DNA of 64,000 nucleotides. Source: Mactra quadrangularis (Eukaryota; Mollusca; Bivalvia; Venerida; Mactridae). A model generated the notes under the pieces. The model was not told the origin of the DNA. It saw only the letters and a list, made by a program, of their open reading frames with translations, and did not search any database. Positions 1 to 9,499 of the stretch are shown piece after piece (within the stretch, counting starts at the first letter, position 1; each line of letters opens with the position of its first letter). The DNA lies in contig CM046298.1 of NCBI GenBank assembly GCA_025267735.1, forward strand, positions 32,463,264-32,527,263, in the 5' to 3' direction. Position numbers and translations under genes: made by a program.

Positions 1-1245
1 GTTCGCATATGCCTAAGTTTTTTGTTTATCGATCACCCCTGTGTATTTTTCGCCTATTAAGACCAGTCGGCGTCCGCTAAAAAAATCAATAGTGCTACAT
101 GTCGGCCCGATAAGATTGCTTACGTAATCAAACGGTTGCAATTAACAAACATTTGACAAACTGTGATATTGCATTGATTAAAGTAGATAAGCTTTTGGAT
201 GCTTGTCGTTAAATTGATAATTGTATTTAATTATGAGCATGTTGTGACGCAGTTTAAATAGACGTAATAGCCAGTTTGCAAATGTTTTTATAAAGACAAT
301 TAAAATTGACAACAATAATAAACTCTGATTAAATGTTAATAATAATCGTTAAATTCCATATCAAAATAATCATTAATACAAATCATTTTACAACGAATTA
401 AGTTTTTTATTTCATACTGTCATACATTTGAAATTTTTTGCGACCGACGCTATCGCCAATAAAGTGAAACATTGTTCAAATTACGTTGTAATTAATGTTT
501 TATCATTTTGATTTTCAGATTTTCTTAATGTAGCGATAAGTAAGGGGAAATTCCCTCATTTTTTCGATTTCAAGAATAAACATCAGTAGAATATGTGAAA
601 ATTTCAAAAAATATTCGTCACATAATCTATCTGCTAAAATCGTGTTTTAGACTCTAAAAACAATAAATAGCATCTATTGCTACATGAAAAGCATACTTTA
701 ACTAAAGGTATGATGTTTATAGCTGACTGTAGTTTTAAAGAAAATGTTTATACAAAGAAAGGTCAAAATTTAGGACATTTATAGCATATTTTTAAAATGG
801 CCCTTTTTATCTCTGTTGATGAACATATACCAGCAAGCAAACATGCTAAACCAGAAGATCTGATCAATTGAAATGAAAATTAGATATTTTTAGTTCACTA
901 TTTGATACAAAATCAGGCTTTTCTGTGAATTTTACAAAATTTAAGTTACAACAAAGGTATTGTCATACTGAATGTGCTTTTATACATGGGTCTGTTTGTC
1001 AAATGTGACAGAAACTATAATGTAAATGTTGTTTTATAAAATCTCATGCAGAAAATATGAGACTCCAACTTTTGACTGTTTTGTAATTTTCACTATGCTA
1101 GTGTATTTGTTATGCAACCTTTATATTCATCTATCTGTTGTTCTTGGGAAGCACAAGCATTTAAAGTAATTTGAAGTATTAGCAATCTTAACCACTTGAC
1201 CATGGAGCTTGATGTAAATTATTGAATTAAGTAATAGGCGTTAAT
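1..1245. other. No recognisable feature (AT-rich, intron-like)
   Basis: I see no open frame, splice-bounded exon or repeat that recurs elsewhere in the window. It is AT-rich sequence with short homopolymer runs. Confidence 0.5.
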
Positions 1246-1440
1246 CCAGAGCAGTCCTTGAAATTTGCGAAAGTTTCCTTGAAAAGTCCTTGAAAAGTCC
1301 TTGAATTTTCTTCTTAGAAAAGAGTGGGAACCCTGGCAATAATATAATGCAGTCTACAAAACTAGTGGATGTCTGGTTGCCTGGGACAACCACTTTTTAG
1401 TTCGAGCAACCAACATTTTTTTTTTGGGGGGGGGGGACAA
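1246..1440. repeat. Terminal fragment of a hAT-like repeat, then T8/G11 tract
   Basis: The word AGTCCTTGAA occurs three times in about 60 bases, followed by GTGGGAACCCTG. That end resembles the inverse of the CAGGGTTC start seen at 4207. The likely reading is one end of a CAGGGTTC-type TIR element, but no partner end is visible nearby. A homopolymer block of T followed by about 11 G lies at 1419-1437. Confidence 0.35.
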
Positions 1441-2201
1441 AATTCGGCAAATAAGATATTGTGCTAGCTCTTAAAATGACCTGTTCAGGAAACAGCTTTT
1501 ATATCCTGATTTCATTGACTGATATTGGGCAAACAACAAATTGTTATCTCGGCACATATTTCCGATGTCCATGGCAACTTTAAAATACAATTTCTTTGTT
1601 GTCCTTAGTGTATTCAAAATATTGCATTATTATGGAATCATCTGTACTATTATAAAGTGACCCAGAATTGTTGATGACTCGGAACTGTCGAGTTCACTGT
1701 ACTCAAAAAGATCAATTACTATTAAGATTTTTTTACATTTAAATTAAGTCGTAATTGAGCGGGAAGAATTTCAAATAAAAAGACAACTCCAAACCAAAGA
1801 CAACTGCGATCGCGCAGTTAATTGAACTTTCGCCGATTACCGCCACTTTAGATTAAAAAAACGATTCTTTCCCCCAATTAATACACTTTACGATAAATTA
1901 GCAGACAAAAGGGTTTAAATTAGCGTTACATATCCTTCTAGTATAGGATCCATGGCTGAAATGTGCTTCATTCCCCTCTTATTTCCAATACAAAATCTCC
2001 TAAGCCAACAGAAACTATTTAGTTTATTTGCATTCAGAACCCAAAACTGGCAGTAACAACTTAATGTATTTTAACCTAATATAAGTCCTAGTTACAGTAG
2101 TTTGCGATACTTTTTTCTACACACACCCCTTATTCCCCCGTCAGGCCTAAGTTTTATTGCATTTTTGGCGCTTGTATTTTTACGATTTTCTGGACCAATG
2201 T

Positions 2202-2217
2202 GTACGCAGCTGCGTAC
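2202..2217. repeat. 16-bp perfect palindrome
   Basis: GTACGCAGCTGCGTAC reads the same on both strands. Partial echoes (GCGTACT, TAGCTACGCG) follow within 25 bases. No function is assigned. Confidence 0.6.
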
Positions 2218-2333
2218 TCTGCGTACTGGTAGCTACGCGCCTGTACCTCATCAGGTTATTGTTGTAGACATGAAAAAAGCTTACAAACACCTCATTCTTA
2301 ATCATGCATTGTAGTTTTGATTTATCTTTTCAG

Positions 2334-2473
2334 ATGTTAATGCACATAATGGCATATTGATTGATTTGTTTTCAATAAATGGTGACTTGGACATTTATGG
2401 TTCTGGAATGCTGATGTACATTATCATCAACTATATAGTATCAACTGTGCATCTTGTACAAGACATGACAGGG
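2334..2473 (+). CDS. Candidate internal exon of an unidentified gene
   Basis: A 140-base segment lies between a good acceptor (pyrimidine-rich tract plus TTTTCAG) and a strong donor (GG|GTAAGT). One frame is open throughout. It begins with two bases of a split codon, ends on a codon boundary, and gives about 46 residues rich in I, L, Y and M (for example INGDLDIYGSGMLMYIIINY), compatible with a membrane segment. I do not recognise the family. Downstream acceptors at 3074 and 3890 each give a short in-phase run and a stop, so these could be alternative last exons. No upstream exon is seen within the window. Chance splice signals in AT-rich DNA are the main alternative. Confidence 0.35.
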
Positions 2474-2479
2474 GTAAGT

Positions 2480-3227
2480 ACTTTGATTCTTACATCACCT
2501 TATCCATGTTCAAGTTTCTCCATAGCTAGCTTTACTCAATGGGCCACAATAGAAGTTATGGCTTGTTCTTTTTTGTCCTAACACTGGTGTTTGATGTGCT
2601 TGTCATAGCAATTTGTCACATGCTGTGATAAAATGTTCTCTGTTGTAATTTTCGTGTACACTAGACCCAATAAGTATTATAATTTACTCAATTTGATAAG
2701 TTGGTATTTTTGTACAGAGGATGGCATTTTATTGCTAGTTCTCCCCAAGAAATAGTGGTTTGGTGAACTGTGTACTTGGTATGTAACAAAATCAAGATGC
2801 TGATTTAGAGCACACAAGAAAACCAACAAACAATTTAGTTTGAAGTCATATCCAAAGGGAGATAATTTAATGAAAACTGTAATATGTGGAGAAAAAATTG
2901 TTTTGACTAGATGATACAGTTATTGTTTGTGTCAGAATTTCAATAAATTAATCTTCACCGAAACTTGTCAGTAAATCTGTCTCTATGATCAACATTAGAA
3001 TTACACAACTATAAGAAATAAAAACAAAATGTCCTTGTTGCAAGGAAAACAAATCAATGATTCTTTATTTCAGAATGTTACTGAGGATAGTTATTCCTTG
3101 TAATGTTTAGGATTGGGTTGTGACCAGTGACATAGATCAAAGTGTATTACAGCTAAGTGGATTTTTTTTAAACTATATTTATTTATATGTACTGAATATT
3201 GATTAAAGAGTTTGTATTTCGTATAGA
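2480..3227. other. No recognisable feature apart from the possible exon at 3074
   Basis: Intron-like AT-rich sequence with no repeat recurring elsewhere in the window. Confidence 0.4.
3074..3103 (+). CDS. Possible alternative terminal exon (9 codons plus stop)
   Basis: After the acceptor TTTATTTCAG, phase 0, matching the end phase of the segment ending at 2473, gives NVTEDSYSL and then TAA. A second acceptor at 3890 gives TNQLQDTDAVIL and then a stop in the same phase. Short stop-terminated frames after an acceptor are expected by chance, so this is weak. Confidence 0.15.
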   Translation, partial: NVTEDSYSL

Positions 3228-3229
3228 TG

Positions 3230-3535
3230 ATTTTTATTGTTGGTTTTAAGGCCATAGAGACACATTTTATTTGTTATATCACGCCAGTCGGACAACCTAC
3301 TCAACAAAAGGCTAAATCTTTAGATTTAGTTATTAACCAGTTACTAGGAGCTTACTTTCGTAAGTGACGGACTACTGCCCTAGACGTCATTTAATATTGG
3401 TGGACCAAGTGCGAATGGTCATAGAAATTATTTCATGATCAAACTCAAGGAAAGTATGCCGTTGCTTGGGAATTGAACCTACTGCCCCTCCATTGGTAAA
3501 CTTGTGTGTTACTGACTTGAGCTAGTGCGATGGGC
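3230..3535 (-). repeat. tRNA-derived SINE, family D (copy 1)
   Basis: Read on the minus strand, a tRNA-like head starts near 3535 with a degenerate A box (CTAGCTCAAGTC) and a B box (GGTTCAATTCC). The shared body follows, ending in a GTGT..GGCCTTAAAACC-type tail and a poor A-rich end at the left. It aligns over its length with copies near 33.2, 45.7, 48.4 and 55.8 kb. It is old: A and B boxes are both mutated. Confidence 0.75.
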
Positions 3536-4206
3536 TATAGTTGAATTACCTTTTACCTATTTGAACATTGAAACTATTTTCTGTTTGCAATCAATGACTT
3601 TAACTACTAGGCTGTCAACAATTTCTGATACTTTTGAAAGTTTAATGTCGCTCTGAAGTTCAATTATTGTACCAACCAAATCACATATAGAATCATTTGA
3701 CAAAAATAAACTAGTTTCATCTACTCCCATGTAGCCTAGAGACTTACTTTTTAAGTTCTCCAGTGCTCTTTTTCTTCTCATCTTTCCTAACTTTCTCCTT
3801 TTCAACGACCATACATATTTTTATATTTTATACATAGGAACTCGGGTGTCCGAAGTAAACATTCTAATAACATTGTTGTTTATTTTCAGACAAACCAACT
3901 TCAGGATACTGATGCTGTCATTCTGTAATGAGTTCGAATTCTTGAACCAACATGATGGCAGTCTTATATAGTGTTTGTGCAATCTGTACAGGAATCATTT
4001 TAGGTATTTATATAAATTGTATAAAAATCTATCTGTTCTACTGTAAAATGTTATTTTTTCTACATGTTTACAAAACAGCAATGTGTCTTTTGTATTTAAA
4101 TAATTTTAATTAATTTATGATATTGTCCATTAAATTGAACTTTAAAATTCATTGGTTGTTTAAAGTTCATAGTAAAGGTCAATATCACTTATCTACTCTC
4201 ATTAAA

Positions 4207-5011
4207 CAGGGTTCATACAGTCTTGAAATGGCCCTAAATTTTAATGATTGTCTTCAAAAGGCCTTAAATTGCACGGATGATCCTGAGAAGCCCCAAAATA
4301 TCTACTGTTTGTCCTGAATTACTCTTTGAAGGCCCTAAATTTAGTTAGGAAACTATTTGGTTAGTTAATAATCTAAATGATTTATATGGTTATTGAGCGC
4401 CAAAATTAATATTTTCTTAATAACATATAATTCCGAATTTTGGTGTATTGACTGATTGAGAGGATGAACTCAATCTCCGTAAACAGATATCCTGTAGAGC
4501 GTTGTTGTACAGGATCTCTACTTTCTCAATGCAGGGTCACGTGGAGATGAACTTTGTGCCGACCAATCAATGCGTAGCTTTCATCTAGACGAAAACACTA
4601 TTAATCACATTTTGATTTCGTAATCTCTATTTTTAGACCAATTTTGCTTGCTAATTTAACAGCGGTATTATTCACAGTCTGCGATTGGGTGGCTCATTTC
4701 AAATTGCGTGACGTAGACGATGTAAACAAGTTACATATTATAACAATTTCGTCATGAATATTTTGATGAGAAGAGGTTGCCTGACCGTGACCTTCGTTTG
4801 GAAAAGGCCAGATCTAAATTAGCGAGTATGCGAGCGGAAACTTTTAGATCGGGTTTTAATCAGATTCGCTCGGTCAGGTTTCCATACGGGAAAAATCTGA
4901 GGCATCTGAATTAAGTGTTGTTATGCTAAATGAAAATAAGCTGTGAATTTAGAGGCCCTGAGAAAGCCCTAAATTTATGTATGAGATGTGTGTATACTAT
5001 TATGAACCATG
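4207..5011. mobile_element. CAGGGTTCATA-ended TIR element (hAT-like), interrupted
   Basis: The left end CAGGGTTCATACAGTC and the inverse right end (ATGAACCATG) form short imperfect terminal inverted repeats. The word GGCCCTAAATT recurs just inside both ends. TTAAA flanks both sides. A 389-bp dispersed repeat (4475-4863) occupies the middle. There is no transposase frame, so it is non-autonomous. The hAT assignment rests only on the terminal sequence style; the short flank duplication does not match the usual 8 bp. Confidence 0.4.
4475..4863 (+). repeat. Dispersed repeat J, copy 1
   Basis: This segment reappears inverted at 16381-16791, with many exact blocks such as GCGTGACGTAGACGATGTAA against TTACATCGTCTACGTCATGC. 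It holds no open frame. The two copies lie about 12 kb apart in opposite orientation. Confidence 0.75.
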
Positions 5012-5488
5012 TTAAAACTGCAGCGTGAAGTAACTTTTTATATAGTGTTGAATAAATCAAAACTCCTAGTGCTCATGGTTTCATGATTTGTGTTGCCAGC
5101 CTAAGCATTCTATTAATGATTCCATATAATTTATTTAATAAATAATCAATTGTTTTTCAGGATTTTAACAAAATGATGTCATAACAAGCAGTTTACAAGC
5201 TTCCAAGGAACATAATTCACTGGACATCTTGAAGGACAGAGATGGTAGATTAGTTTGATTGGACCAGCACAGTGACAAAGAAGAAAAACACGCTAAGATC
5301 TTTACATTTACTTTTAGTTTTTTGCCAAGTCAATGCTGTCTTTACATAGTGATAAATGTTGACCCCATTTTCAAAATGGTTACTTTACTATATTTATAGT
5401 AGATAGTTTAGATATCTAAAGTGATAATTTTTCCCACAAATCTGACTTCATTGAAATATCTGTTGGCAATTTTTTACCATTCCAATAT

Positions 5489-5605
5489 ATGAAAACTTGC
5501 AGGTTAACTGGAACTGTAATTGTTGTCTACTCATGTAAGTCTATACGTAAATGTATAGTTTAAGGTAATGGCACGAGAGTTCTGGTTCATGTTGCAAGTT
5601 TTCAT
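5489..5605. repeat. Small fold-back (about 117 bp)
   Basis: ATGAAAACTTGCA at the left and TGCAAGTTTTCAT at the right are exact inverse repeats of 13 bp. Imperfect pairing continues inward (GGTTAACTGGAACT against AGTTCTGGTTCATG). It is a MITE-like relic or a transcribed hairpin; I cannot tell which. Confidence 0.45.
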
Positions 5606-5609
5606 GGTT

Positions 5610-6568
5610 TGGTGTAAAAGTGGCAAGCATTTATTTTATTGAAGTCTGGTAGTTGGCTAGATTAGTTAGCAATAGTTATTATAATATAGATAGGACTTTT
5701 TCTCTAGTCATTTTCTTTAGTACAAAAATCATTGATTTTCTTAAAAATGTGTTTGTACTGATTTTACAGATTAGCAGAGGTAAAGTGGTTCTCCCATTTT
5801 AGTTTTGTATATCATGTCACATTTAAGTTGATGTTTTGGATTTTAGATTTGTTTAACTTAAGCATAGTTTCCATGATAACTATGTAAAAGAAAGAGAAAA
5901 AGTCCATATTTAGATCATCTACTTTTCCTCATTTACGCTATATATCTTCATTGTAGTTTCTGAACAACGGGCCATTTGAACTCATTTCAATTTTTGATCA
6001 AAAACACTACATTCATATATGCTCTTGCAAGTAGCATAAGTTCTTGCTATCCATTGTCTAGTATTTATTTTATTGTAGAATTAATTTGATATTTGTGTTT
6101 ATCACTGTAAAGATATTATCGTGAACTCGAGTTATATTTCTTATAAGTTTAAAGAATATATTGAAATGATTGTACTATGATTATTTCTATCAGGACATTA
6201 ATGTTTTATAGCTCACTCACATTGACCTTAGACTATGTTTACAATATCAATATCACCTTAGATAAGTTAGCCATAGTGTTTTCACTGAAGAATTAGTTTT
6301 TGTATTCATTTGTCTCTGGTCAACATGAACAGGCTATATTTATAAAAGTTGGAGGAAAAGTATGATGTATTTAGGAAGGGGTATGGAATGCCATTGTTCA
6401 ATTACTCTGACACAGTTTGCTTTGAAAAATTCAATTTTGCTTTTGATTTGTTTTGGAATGAATTGTAATTGTATCCATTTTAAGGCATAGAGGTGTATTT
6501 TGACAGTTATAATTTTATATTGAAAAAAAAAACAGTTTTAAAGTTTAAATTGAACATTGAACTTGGGA
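5610..6568. other. No recognisable feature
   Basis: AT-rich sequence without repeats shared elsewhere in the window and without a convincing exon. It could be intron or a 3' untranslated region. Confidence 0.4.
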
Positions 6569-7149
6569 CTAAAGCCTATTTCACATCACGATTGCGGCAG
6601 CCGTACGACAACATTGTCTGAAATATCGCAGAACTTCGTACAAACGCCGCAAGACAGTTGTGCGTTTTTTCAGATGATCGCATCGTCGTAGACGTCGCAA
6701 GTCAAATTTTCAACTTGTTTATTTTTCTTGCGATCTCGTTGCCAATTTTGGATTTTTGGAACCCGCAAGACAGTCGTGCGACTGCCGTAAGACAACCGTA
6801 CGTCATTCTTGAGACAGTCGCACGTCAGTTAAAGAATTAGGCGTTCGCGTGAATATCGTACGACTTTCGTACAAGTTTGTGTTTGTCGTGCGATTGACAT
6901 ACAGAGGACGTACGAAACTTTTCGAAATCTCACGACAGTCTTACGACAGTCGTTAGTGTTTGTACGACAGCCTCGCGATTATCGCACGGCAGTGGTGCGT
7001 AAACACGTGCGATGAATCACCTTCGGCTCGTGAGAGCGTCGTACGGCGATTGCACGGAAAGTTTGATGTATCTGCGGCGGCTGCAATTTGGTTCGCAGTA
7101 AAAATCGTACAACTAAAAAATCGCACGGCTGATGTGAAACAGGCTTTAG
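6569..7149. mobile_element. TIR element H1 filled with TCGTACGAC-type words
   Basis: A 20-bp terminal inverted repeat, CTAAAGCCTRTTTCACATCA, has one mismatch between ends (6569-6588 and 7130-7149). It is flanked by GGA on both sides, a possible 3-bp target duplication. Inside, CpG-containing palindromic words (CGTACGAC, TCGCACG, CGTACGGC) occur more than 20 times in both orientations, against an AT-rich CpG-poor background. The short frames seen here are by-products of those words. It has no transposase and looks like a MITE with dense subterminal repeats. Confidence 0.75.
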
Positions 7150-7850
7150 GGATGTTTGTTTCATTTATTCATAGTCAGTGGTAGAAAATATTGGCATTTC
7201 CACACCTCAGTGTATAATGTCTATGACTCCTTTCCCAATTTACTTGTATAAGTCTATATGTTAACATTCGTATGTTTCAGAATTTTGTAATTGTGTCTAT
7301 TAGATCAGATCTTTGGTTGTTGATAAATTACTGAACAATCTTCATTGCAAACCGATTCACCATTTTATATGATTTTATGAGATCATTCAATATTGAACTT
7401 ATATTCTAAAATGTTTTGCTCCATAGTTTAGATGCTTAACTTAAATCTTGATTTTTAGGTATAAAAATGATAACATTTTGTATTCAAAGAGTTACAGATA
7501 ATTCTACCTTTTTGGCTATATCAAAAATAATTTAACAGTACAGCATATACATGAGTGAATGTCTTGGGTAAGGAGTCTTTTAAACTTAGTACAATCCAAA
7601 ATAACTTGCATGTTAAATGTGAAAAACTGTCATGGAACACACTGTTTACAAGAATTGACTTTGTTATCTTTGGCTTTTGAAAATATCAAACTCTTGTCAC
7701 AAAAAATATCAAATATTATTAGTATATCATGAAAACAAATTGTGTAAATTGGTGTGTAAGACAGTTTTTGTTACAGGGCTCAATATTATGGGTCCTCCGA
7801 TTGCCCCTGACAACCTATATATTTGGGTTTGGGTAACTTGTTAATACTTG
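7150..7850. other. No recognisable feature
   Basis: AT-rich sequence between two TIR elements; nothing recurs elsewhere in the window. Confidence 0.4.
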
Positions 7851-7852
7851 TA

Positions 7853-8253
7853 AGGCCATGCCATATCGGAATTTTGTTAAGTGTCCGCGTGCGCATAGGT
7901 TTTAGAATCCTCAATCAAAATAAAATACAAAATTGTTAGTTAAAATAATTTATTTTCCGGAATTCAATACAATTTAATCCAGGGAAAATTGAGTTCGGCA
8001 ATGACGTTATTCATCGTAAGCAATTTTTCATAACCGCATCATTATTACAATATATATTTTACGTGAATTTTGTATATTAAATTCAGACCATTGTTTCATA
8101 TTATGAGGATGTTCTATTGAAAAAAATATATATAATGCATTGTCTTTTGTCGTAAAAAATATTTGTGTTTCGGTTTGTGTGTTTTTGTGAATAGGTACCT
8201 AGGTTAGTCAAATTTGAGTTGACGCTTAACAGAATTCCGATTTGGCATGGCCT
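7853..8253. mobile_element. 401-bp MITE (TIR AGGCCATGCCAWATCGGAAT)
   Basis: AGGCCATGCCATATCGGAAT at the left matches the inverse of the right end with about two mismatches over 30 bp. Pairing continues through TTYTGTTAAG. The interior is AT-rich without a coding frame. Target duplication is not clear. Confidence 0.7.
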
Positions 8254-8324
8254 AAACATTTGGTAAACATCAGACATGTGAAATAAAGAGCTGGTTGTCC
8301 AACTGGGCAACCTACTTTGAGAAT

Positions 8325-8945
8325 TTTATTTATTTTGTTTTTGGGATTAATACCTTAGCAACTCGCTGTACAAACCCGGGTCGATAGCGCAGTTGGTACT
8401 GGGTCGGGATTTGGAATCTCGTGCCCGAGGGGGTGCAGGTTTGAATCCCACCTGGGGAGGTTATACCCTTCCATGAAAATTTGACAATAATGTTGATTTT
8501 CCTCCATTGATTAGATAATATGGAAAAGTTTCCAGCCTTACGGAAGGATAGGTGAGTACTGGTTATAGACAATGGTCCAGGAAAGCTAGGTTAGGGGCGC
8601 TGGACGCCGTAAAATGACCTTAATTGTGTTGATACGGCGTAAACTCCAATAAATAAAATAATAAATACAACTCATTGTACAGGTCAGTAAACTACGGTCA
8701 GTCAACCTACTCGCTGTGCCTGGAAAGGCTAAATCTCTGGATTTACCTGCTAATCAATTACTAGGCACATACTTTTGTCAGTGACTGTCAACTGCCCTAC
8801 ATGATTAAGAATCAGTGGTAGGAGTGAATGGCTGCAAAAATAATTTCTTGACCAAGCTCCTCGAAAGTATACCTCCCCGAGGAATTGAATTCATGACACC
8901 ATGATCAGTAGATTTGTCTTCTACCAACTGAGTAAGCGATGGGGG
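8325..8945 (-). repeat. SINE family D (copy 2), split by a SINE B insertion
   Basis: The tail half (8325-8372) and the body and head half (8668-8945) together match the intact copy at 48440-48754. The break is exactly the SINE B insertion at 8373-8667, with its imperfect 14-bp duplication. A G-rich run (8939-8957) abuts the head. Confidence 0.7.
8373..8667 (+). repeat. tRNA-derived SINE, family B (copy 1), nested
   Basis: The head has an A box (TAGCGCAGTTGG) and a B box (GGTTTGAATCC). The family body follows, then the tail TGTGTTGATACGGCGTAAAC and an (AAAT)n end. The flanks CAACTCGCTGTACA (8359-8372) and CAACTCATTGTACA (8668-8681) are a 14-bp duplication with two differences, so the borders are precise. 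Confidence 0.85.
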
Positions 8946-9179
8946 GAGGGGGGGGGCTGATGAGATTTAGTGTTGAGTCCTGTGTTATATAGTTCATTTC
9001 TATTATATTGTCAATATTAACTAGTAAATCTGTCTGTGTGTAGATTCTTGCTCATTTGTGTGATGTTTGACATCAGATTATTATAATTCTTAGAAAAAAA
9101 TACAATGCTTAAATTTAATGATTTTTGTGGTTAAAGGCTGATTTGACTGATATTTCATATTTAGGAACTGGCTTATTTT

Positions 9180-9425
9180 AGCAGTTATAACTTTGGATTG
9201 GTAATCATTGGATAGTCAGCTCTGTGTTGGTTCAAATCCCATCAAAAACATACCCTGTTGTTTCCCTGAGTAAGAAACTTTATCCTTCTAGCTCAGTACT
9301 GGGGAACCAGGAAGTGGACTTGAAAGTGATTAAGTTGCAAGAATTTGTTTCACACTGAAGCTAAATTAAATTATTGGGTGATGAGTATTGCTCAAGCCCT
9401 TTAATAAAGTATCTGTTCCAAATCT
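9180..9425 (+). repeat. tRNA-like SINE, family L (copy 1)
   Basis: A head with AGCAGTTATAACTTTGG, GTCAGCTCTGTGTTGG and B box GGTTCAAATCC resembles the segment at 34935 (GTCAGCCCTGTGTTGG, GGTTCAAGTCC). The body after the B box is less conserved. A third, weaker relative may lie at 13215-13375. Confidence 0.5.
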
Positions 9426-9435
9426 TCCAAATTAT

Positions 9436-9466
9436 CTTCAAAAAAAAAATATATATATATATATAA
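9436..9466. repeat. A9 then (AT)n microsatellite
   Basis: A run of A followed by about ten AT units; simple sequence. Confidence 0.85.
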
Positions 9467-9499
9467 ACTAAAATTGAAGTATTTGACTAACAATTGTTA

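Noticed and set aside
8390..8450. Functional tRNA genes (here and at the heads of the other SINE copies)
   Set aside because: A and B boxes are present but the cloverleaf is incomplete and each is followed by a conserved SINE body, A-rich end and target duplications.
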